In this document: piece after piece, positions 14,531 through 18,112 of the stretch
Layout: every line of letters begins with the position of its first letter
Numbering within the stretch: the first letter of the stretch is position 1
Position numbers and translations under genes: made by a program
The notes under the pieces: generated by a model
What the model saw: only the letters and a program-made list of their open reading frames with translations
Database searches by the model: none
Told to the model about the DNA's origin: nothing
Origin: JACROF01 sp964598995
GTDB taxonomy: Bacteria > Patescibacteriota > Microgenomatia > Levybacterales > UBA12049
Assembly: GCA_964598995.1 (NCBI GenBank)
Contig: CAZRDR010000011.1
Span: forward strand, 1 to 18,112
Direction: 5' to 3'
DNA: 18,112 bases

Positions 14531-14559
14531 TGTATCTGTCCACGACGACCACAACCTCC

Positions 14560-14607
14560 TTAGTTAGGGGTGATGGTGGTTTGAGACATGACGTAGTATC
14601 TTTTCAT
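14560..14607 (-). CDS. Thr-type leader peptide MKRYYVMSQTTITPN
   Basis: A 15-codon ORF whose second half is Thr-Thr-Ile-Thr (ACC ACC ATC ACC); Tyr-Tyr also occurs at 4-5. E. coli thrL likewise begins MKRISTTITTT and has the same TTIT run, and thrS lies downstream here, so threonine is the likely signal; tyrosine is an alternative. The stop codon is directly followed by GGAGG, the first half of the antiterminator strand, so a ribosome at the stop would cover it. The promoter ends 6 nt before the ATG, so the leader mRNA is probably leaderless. The upstream codons ACCAC can pair with GTGGT and sequester the antiterminator strand. Confidence 0.82.
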   Translation of the reverse strand: MKRYYVMSQTTITPN

Positions 14608-14613
14608 AGGTCT

Positions 14614-14642
14614 ACAGTAACAAAACAAAATTTAGATGTCAA
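14614..14642 (-). promoter_or_regulatory. Promoter of the Thr leader
   Basis: A perfect -35 TTGACA (14637-14642), a 17-nt spacer and TACTGT (14614-14619) with an upstream TG (extended -10). The -10 ends 6 nt before the leader ATG, so the transcript should start at or next to the ATG. The -10 itself is weak (3/6), which the TG and the perfect -35 can offset. Confidence 0.7.
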
Positions 14643-14649
14643 TGATATT

Positions 14650-14883
14650 TTACCGAAGTTTGGTGTTATGAGAGAGGACGAAGTCGATTATTTCAGAGAC
14701 GAACTTACCGATGATAGGCACGAAGTTAATATAATGACCAATAAGTGTCAGAAGAGCTATCAGAAGAGCCAACCCGATCGTTGCACCGAGAGCCCAAAAT
14801 ACTCCGCCTATAAAGTTACTTGAGGCAATTTTGCCAAATGACATATTCTGACTTGCTCTTTCGTAGGGTTGGGATTTGGCCAT
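14650..14883 (-). CDS. Small membrane protein, DUF5665-like
   Basis: A 77-residue protein with a short polar N-terminus (MAKSQPYERASQNMSFGKIA) and a hydrophobic stretch of about 25-50 (VFWALGATIGLALLIALLTLIG), then a second moderately hydrophobic part (FVPIIGKFVSEIIDFVL). It is predicted to be an inner-membrane protein with one or two spans. The resemblance to DUF5665 proteins is from memory and not verified. A TATACT (14890-14895) leaves 6 nt to the ATG, the same leaderless arrangement as tyrS. The function is unknown. Confidence 0.75.
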   Translation of the reverse strand: MAKSQPYERASQNMSFGKIASSNFIGGVFWALGATIGLALLIALLTLIGHYINFVPIIGKFVSEIIDFVLSHNTKLR

Positions 14884-14918
14884 AAAAAGAGTATAGGTTT
14901 ATTTGAGATTTATAGCAA

Positions 14919-15497
14919 CTAGAGTCCAAGATCTTCGTGAATCCCTTGCATTGCAGAGAGAGCGATCTGGACGAATTGTTCAAGAGGAATACCTAATTTT
15001 TCTTCACACTTCTCTATCGATTTACGATCGGCACCTCTGGCAAATGACTTTTCATTAAATCGCTTGAGGATGAAATCTGCGGTAAGTGAGCTCAGCTTTT
15101 TATCAGGGTGGATCAGGGCCGCTGCGACGATAAGACCAGTCAGCTGGTCGCAGCAAGCTATCGACCAGTCAAGAAGTGTTTTTGGGAGTACGAGCGTTCG
15201 CTCGTAGTTATGTGCTTTGATCGCATACGCGATATCTTCTGGGATCTTATCGCCTTCTTTATCGATCAGGAGTACGCCATGAATTTCTGGTCTGCCTTTA
15301 CAGAGTTCATAGTCTGCATCATGCAGGAGTCCTGTTATCCCCCACCCTTCCTCAGCCGGATAGGTGTACTCAGGTGAGTTGCCATAAAAGTGCCTGTAGA
15401 GCGCTTTCATCACAGCCTCGGCTGCGTAGCAGTGCTTAATTAGATTCTCGTTATGGAGATATTTTTTGAGGATGACTAAAGCTTCGTCTCGTGTCAT
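14919..15497 (-). CDS. HD-domain protein (predicted phosphohydrolase)
   Basis: A 192-residue all-helical protein with HD-superfamily metal ligands: H22 (IKHCYAAEAVM), H59-D60 (GLLHDADYE), H96 (KAHNYER) and D117 (ACCDQLTG). The spacing fits small HD hydrolases that act on phosphate esters or nucleotides; the substrate is unknown. The start is at ATG 15497: TGATATACT (extended -10, 15504-15509) sits 6 nt upstream and its TG is the stop codon of the preceding Nudix gene, so the message is probably leaderless. A near-perfect palindrome (TACGAGCG/CGCTCGTA around 15183-15200) lies within the coding sequence at the NYERTLV codons. Confidence 0.85.
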   Translation of the reverse strand: MTRDEALVILKKYLHNENLIKHCYAAEAVMKALYRHFYGNSPEYTYPAEEGWGITGLLHDADYELCKGRPEIHGVLLIDKEGDKIPEDIAYAIKAHNYERTLVLPKTLLDWSIACCDQLTGLIVAAALIHPDKKLSSLTADFILKRFNEKSFARGADRKSIEKCEEKLGIPLEQFVQIALSAMQGIHEDLGL

Positions 15498-15503
15498 ACG
15501 ATC

Positions 15504-15512
15504 AGTATATCA
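15504..15512 (-). promoter_or_regulatory. Extended -10 of the HD-domain gene
   Basis: TGATATACT: the TG at 15511-15512 is the start of the TGA stop codon of the Nudix gene, and TATACT ends 6 nt before the HD gene ATG. No clear -35 is visible. Confidence 0.6.
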
Positions 15513-15947
15513 TTTAGCTAGCTTATCTTTATAAATCTCAATAAAGTGAGGTAATTGGGAGTGAAGGTCCTTTGGTAATGACTCCAGTCTGAACCATTGT
15601 AAGTCAGTAAATTTGTCAGGCTCGCCAAGCTTTACCTTTTTTGCATCGATGAGGACTTTAAAATCCAGTGTCACCCAGTGAGTCTTCTTACCGTTGTTTT
15701 CTCTAAATACATCGCGATACCCCATAAATTCATAGGACTTCACATCGGTGCAGTATTCTTCTTTTATTTCTTTACGAAGTGTGTCCTCGACTGATATGTC
15801 AAAGTCTAATCCTCCTCCACCGATGTCCCATCTGCCGTGCTCATCCCGAGCATTTTCAGATCTTTTAGCCATGATGAAGTTGCCTTTTCCATCATGACAA
15901 AAGTAAATGACCCCAACACCTACGAACTCTTCACCTTGTTTGGCCAT
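15510..15947 (-). CDS. Nudix-family protein with altered Nudix box
   Basis: A 145-residue Nudix-fold protein. The box reads GGGGLDFDISVEDTLRKEIKEE (43-64): E60, E63 and E64 of the usual REUxEE metal helix are kept as KEIKEE, but the glutamate expected after GLDFD is Ile51. Family variants with this change may have altered or weaker hydrolase activity; substrate unknown. It ends with a TGA used by the next promoter, and starts at ATG 15947 with TGCTATAGT (15959-15964) 11 nt upstream, divergent from the tRNA gene. Confidence 0.85.
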   Translation of the reverse strand: MAKQGEEFVGVGVIYFCHDGKGNFIMAKRSENARDEHGRWDIGGGGLDFDISVEDTLRKEIKEEYCTDVKSYEFMGYRDVFRENNGKKTHWVTLDFKVLIDAKKVKLGEPDKFTDLQWFRLESLPKDLHSQLPHFIEIYKDKLAK

Positions 15948-15958
15948 ATCTAGACACG

Positions 15959-15998
15959 ACTATAGCAGAGTCAATGCTCCATGAAAATATGCTATAAT
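15959..15998. promoter_or_regulatory. Divergent promoters: Nudix gene (minus) and tRNA-Val (plus)
   Basis: Minus-strand TGCTATAGT (15959-15964) faces the Nudix gene. Plus-strand TGCTATAAT (15993-15998) lies 11 nt before the tRNA. Both are extended -10 boxes without strong -35 elements, the same arrangement as at tyrS and the PBP gene. Confidence 0.65.
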
Positions 15999-16009
15999 CA
16001 GACTCTCAC

Positions 16010-16086
16010 GGGCTCGTAGCTCAGTTGGTTAGAGCGTTGCATTGACATTGCAAAGGTCAGAGATTCGAGTTCTCTCGGGCCCACCA
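16010..16086 (+). tRNA. tRNA-Val (anticodon GAC)
   Basis: The cloverleaf can be folded by eye: acceptor GGGCTCG with CGGGCCC, D arm GCTC/GAGC, anticodon stem TTGCA/TGCAA with loop TTGACAT (anticodon GAC, reading GUC/GUU Val codons), T arm AGAGA/TCTCT with loop TTCGAGT, discriminator A, and an encoded CCA at 16084-16086. The 3' CCA abuts the stop codon of the convergent gene at 16087 with no spacer. TGCTATAAT lies upstream on the same strand. Confidence 0.97.
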
Positions 16087-16722
16087 TTATTTTGATTCTC
16101 TATTTGGGACTACTTCGACTCTCTCCATCATCGGACCTTCTCTATATGCAAATGTTCGATCACTCATAATTCCTTTTGAGATTTCACCTCGTGGATTTCT
16201 AATCATGTCTACCTGCATGCGATGGGTATCACCTCGTGATTCGGCTTGAGTTCCTCGTAAATAAAAGTTATGACTTCGTAACCCGTCATCTAACACATCA
16301 TTATGTGCAAATGGTTCTGGACTGTACACGTCGATGTATAAATCTGCGTGATTAGCTGCCATACCTGCAATTGTCGGTAATGTGTTATCCAATTCATCAA
16401 CCTCTAAGTTTCCTACGACTAAATCAAAACTTCCTGTCCCATCAAATGATTCAGTCATTTCACTTTCGTCCATGATACCGATACCTCTCTTCACCAGTCC
16501 TTGTCGCTGATCATCACTTAAAATATCTGATCCGATTGTTAAGACCTTCTTTCCTGCTTCGAGTGACCCTAAGGCTATATCTGCCCGTCTACCTAATGCA
16601 GTACCGGGATTCCGTTTACTTTCTTGTCTCGTGGGCATTGGAACAACCGTTGCTTTAATTTCAGGTCGAATAATTCTAAAGTTTGCTGCCTCAACTCCAT
16701 TAAATGTTGCTGTCTCTGCCAT
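16087..16722 (-). CDS. Unknown protein, 211 aa (possible Rossmann fold)
   Basis: I do not recognise this protein. The middle region AGKKVLTIGSDILSDDQRQGLVKRGIGIMDE followed by GSFDLVVGNLEVDELDNTLPTIAGMAANHADLYIDVYSPEP resembles the strand-glycine-acid and later strands of a SAM-methyltransferase-like Rossmann fold (a GxG-type turn is not clear), so a methyltransferase or a derived protein is one possibility. The C-terminus is polar. It is the second gene of the unit behind the Leu/Ile/Val leader: its ATG lies 2 nt after the stop of the 272-aa gene, with a perfect Shine-Dalgarno AAAGGAGGTGA inside that gene's 3' end, so the two are translationally linked. It ends directly at the tRNA-Val gene. 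Confidence 0.7.
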   Translation of the reverse strand: MAETATFNGVEAANFRIIRPEIKATVVPMPTRQESKRNPGTALGRRADIALGSLEAGKKVLTIGSDILSDDQRQGLVKRGIGIMDESEMTESFDGTGSFDLVVGNLEVDELDNTLPTIAGMAANHADLYIDVYSPEPFAHNDVLDDGLRSHNFYLRGTQAESRGDTHRMQVDMIRNPRGEISKGIMSDRTFAYREGPMMERVEVVPNRESK

Positions 16723-16724
16723 AG

Positions 16725-17543
16725 TTATTCACCTCCTTTCTTTTTTGCTTCTTGCCGTTGCTTTGCTTCAGTTTTAATGCTTTGTTTGATAGCTTTTGGA
16801 GACTCATTTAAGTCCCTTCCTCGTCGCGCAATTAATAATTCGATAAGATCATCAGGCTTAATAACAGTCCTTCCATCTTTCCCACGATTTCGATTTAATT
16901 TAGTAAGTTCAGCTCGTAACTCTGGGAACAGAGACATTACTTGATGTGATGGAATATCACTGTTGCCTAATGCTTCTATTTCGTCAAAAACATCTTTAAC
17001 AATTTGCGGTAAAGTCGGGATTAAGGGTTCACCTTGTTCTTCCTGTACATCAGTGTGTTGTTCATCGGCTGGTGGTTCGAGAAGTAAATCTCTAAAATTT
17101 AAAACCGCTTCATCAGGCGCGTCAGCCGTTATTTCACTAACAGTTGATAGAATTTGATCTCTGTCCTCACCAATACTCGCTAATTCGAGGACAAAATCAG
17201 CTGTGGTACCTTGATGCTCATCAGCATCGATGATTTGTAAAACTCGGTCTTCATCTGCAAGTACATTTGGAACAATGGTCATACCGACTTCGCGATGAAC
17301 TTTGTGCTGATCGATAAATTGCTTAGGATTAATTTGAGCAGCATAGGCTCTGGCTGCTTCAATAGTAGCTGCAGCAAGTTGACCACCAAAGACTTGTTGA
17401 TCTGGAGCTTTATTAGCAATCATCAATGTATTAACGAGTGCTGCATCGAATGCGAACGCGCCAAAATGCTCTGGCCGCGGACGAGCTAAGGCCTGTTCGA
17501 TATTCATCCCAAATTGTTGTGTTTCAAGATAATTAGCTGACAT
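16725..17543 (-). CDS. Unknown protein, 272 aa, behind a Leu/Ile/Val attenuator
   Basis: I do not recognise this protein. It is polar and soluble, with no signal or membrane helix. An N-terminal Ala-rich helical half (AALVNTLMIANKAPDQQVFGGQLAAATIEAARAYAAQINPK) is followed by an acidic middle (DEAVLNFRDLLLEPPADEQHTDVQEEQGE, about 145-172) and a basic tail (KTEAKQRQEAKKKGGE). It is the first gene after an attenuator with a Leu/Ile/Val leader. The ATG at 17543 is preceded by a mini-ORF ATG-GCT-TAA (17550-17558), itself 7 nt after GGAGG of the terminator arm; re-initiation is possible. No branched-chain biosynthesis motif is visible, so what the amino-acid signal is for remains open. Confidence 0.7.
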   Translation of the reverse strand: MSANYLETQQFGMNIEQALARPRPEHFGAFAFDAALVNTLMIANKAPDQQVFGGQLAAATIEAARAYAAQINPKQFIDQHKVHREVGMTIVPNVLADEDRVLQIIDADEHQGTTADFVLELASIGEDRDQILSTVSEITADAPDEAVLNFRDLLLEPPADEQHTDVQEEQGEPLIPTLPQIVKDVFDEIEALGNSDIPSHQVMSLFPELRAELTKLNRNRGKDGRTVIKPDDLIELLIARRGRDLNESPKAIKQSIKTEAKQRQEAKKKGGE

Positions 17544-17558
17544 AGTTTTTTAAGCCAT

Positions 17559-17581
17559 AAAAAAACCTCCCTTTGGGGAGG
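17559..17581 (-). terminator. Intrinsic terminator of the Leu/Ile/Val attenuator
   Basis: CCTCCC pairs with GGGAGG around a CAAA loop (17566-17581), followed by seven U. The antiterminator is GGAAGGCGGT (17631-17640), which pairs with ACCGCCTCCC (17576-17585) at nine positions with one mismatch or bulge. Confidence 0.9.
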
Positions 17582-17609
17582 CGGTTTCGCTTAGTGTTGT
17601 GTGTAAGTC

Positions 17610-17687
17610 TTATTTTCTTACCACTGCGTTACCGCCTTCCGTAAGAAGGAGGACGACGACACTAAGAATAAGACTTCGACTATGCAT
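17610..17687 (-). CDS. Branched-chain amino-acid leader peptide (LILSVVVLLL)
   Basis: A 25-codon ORF with LILSVVVLLL at residues 6-15, then TEGGN (16-20) and a short basic end. Nine of ten residues in the run are Leu, Ile or Val, the pattern of E. coli ilv leaders. GAA GGC GGT (codons 17-19) carries the antiterminator strand. TTCTTAC (17641-17647, the last Leu codons) pairs with GTAAGAA (17615-17621), and AGTCTTATT near the start of the ORF with AATAAGACT, so the antiterminator strand can be locked in an alternative hairpin until a ribosome stalls on the Leu/Val codons. The downstream genes are not recognised, so the amino-acid class comes from the leader alone. Confidence 0.87.
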   Translation of the reverse strand: MHSRSLILSVVVLLLTEGGNAVVRK

Positions 17688-17695
17688 GTGGTTGT

Positions 17696-17724
17696 ATTGT
17701 ACCAACAATGTTTTATGTTTGCAA
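17696..17724 (-). promoter_or_regulatory. Promoter of the Leu/Ile/Val leader
   Basis: TTGCAA (17719-17724), a 17-nt spacer and TACAAT (17696-17701, 5/6) precede the leader ATG by 8 nt, so the transcript starts within one or two bases of the ATG. The region between the upstream partial gene and the leader also contains an AGGAGA-GATA-TCTCCT hairpin. Confidence 0.65.
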
Positions 17725-17754
17725 CGGAGGAGATATCTCTCCTACAATTAGTTT

Positions 17755-18111
17755 TTATTTTGTATAAAGATGGAGACGCTGATTGCCTTTTACCACAGCA
17801 TCTAATCTCGCTGCCTGTTCATTCGTCGGATGAAACCCTATACTAGGTACTTCTTTCTTTCCTACCCTAAATCTCGCCTCACCACGATAGCCACCATTTG
17901 GGAGAGCTCGATTTGGCAATGTGTGAACTGCTCCTGTTGAGAGTAGATCAGCTCGAGGAACAGTCGGGTCAACCTCACGCGCCGCTTCTTGTAAAGCACC
18001 ATGAACTGCCTGAAATGGGTCATCTGCGACACGATCTCTAAATACTTGCTTTAATGTACCGTAGGAGTCTACTGTCTCATTTGGATCTTGGACAACGACT
18101 CTACCCTCGAA
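17755..18111 (-). CDS. 3' part of an unknown gene (window edge)
   Basis: An open frame runs from the right edge to a TAA at 17755-17757, giving the last 118 residues of a protein whose start lies outside the window. It reads FEGRVVVQDPNETVDSYGTL..., with GYRGEARFRVGKKEVPSIGF and a C-terminal RLHLYTK. No transmembrane segment, no repeat and no motif that I recognise; mixed charge, soluble. It precedes the Leu/Ile/Val leader in the same direction, and its 3' hairpin lacks a U-tract. The function is unknown; the full-length gene is needed for any call. Confidence 0.65.
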   Translation of the reverse strand, partial: FEGRVVVQDPNETVDSYGTLKQVFRDRVADDPFQAVHGALQEAAREVDPTVPRADLLSTGAVHTLPNRALPNGGYRGEARFRVGKKEVPSIGFHPTNEQAARLDAVVKGNQRLHLYTK

Positions 18112-18112
18112 T

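Noticed and set aside
14501..14554. N-terminal extension of the HAD phosphatase
   Set aside because: The extension would be encoded by the terminator and antiterminator region; the conserved protein starts just before DVDST, and ATG 14500 fits.
15183..15200. Palindrome TACGAGCG-TT-CGCTCGTA in the HD gene as a mobile repeat
   Set aside because: It is short, sits within conserved coding sequence without added residues, and has no second copy, so chance or local RNA structure explains it.
10240..17585. The four CCTCC/GGAGG hairpins as copies of one dispersed repeat
   Set aside because: Apart from the CCTCC/GGAGG arms and U-tract, their loops, flanks and leader ORFs differ; shared function explains the likeness better than common mobile origin.
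1..18112. UGA recoded as a sense codon (as in some Patescibacteria)
   Set aside because: All core genes are full length with standard stops, and the Nudix gene at 15510 ends in TGA.
1..18112. CRISPR array, transposase, integrase or attachment sites
   Set aside because: No spaced direct repeats or matching protein motifs were seen on either strand; the only repeat-like element is the pheS insert and the recurring terminator hairpins.

Overview
The window is a gene-dense, roughly 40-45% GC bacterial segment using the standard code (TAA and TAG stops dominate, with at least one TGA). It looks like a reduced-genome lineage of the Patescibacteria/CPR type. The reasons are short intergenic gaps, trimmed aminoacyl-tRNA synthetases (PheT without its N-terminal OB domain, ThrS without TGS), many genes whose -10 box sits 6-11 nt before the ATG, and several proteins I cannot assign. 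The phylum is an inference and is not proven here.

Layout. At the left edge, recG, a 36-residue membrane peptide and tyrS are on the minus strand. A bifunctional class A penicillin-binding protein runs divergently on the plus strand. From about 14.6 kb down to 5.7 kb a long minus-strand array runs: [Thr-type leader] - HAD phosphatase - thrS - infC - rpmI - rplT - [Phe-type leader] - unknown 147-aa protein - [Tyr/Trp/Phe-type leader] - DAHP synthase - pheS - pheT - Nudix hydrolase. Right of it are a DUF5665-like membrane protein, an HD-domain protein and a second Nudix protein (minus), then a plus-strand tRNA-Val(GAC). Last come two unknown minus-strand genes behind a [Leu/Ile/Val-type leader], and the 3' end of another unknown gene at the edge.

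The main discovery is four classical ribosome-mediated transcription attenuators in one 18-kb window. Each has (i) a 14-25 codon leader ORF rich in the codons of one amino-acid class, (ii) an intrinsic terminator of the form CCTCC(N)...(N)GGAGG followed by 7-8 U, and (iii) an upstream G-rich strand that can pair with the 5' arm of the terminator as an antiterminator, itself able to be sequestered by the leader-coding region. The peptides are MKRYYVMSQTTITPN (before the HAD gene and thrS), MTSIVVNSFFFAFA (after rplT, the same position as E. coli pheM), MQNYNWFYFTSREGGRLVA (before DAHP synthase), and a 25-residue peptide containing LILSVVVLLL (before two unknown genes). In E. coli the order is thrS-infC-rpmI-rplT-pheM-pheST. 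Here an unknown gene and a DAHP synthase with its own attenuator lie between the pheM-like leader and pheST, so the synthetase genes may sit behind two aromatic sensors in series.

Other points of interest are a GC-rich palindromic insertion in frame within pheS, a structured pheS 5' region, terminator 3' arms that may double as Shine-Dalgarno sequences, a non-ATG infC start overlapping thrS, and a tRNA gene abutting a convergent stop codon with no spacer.
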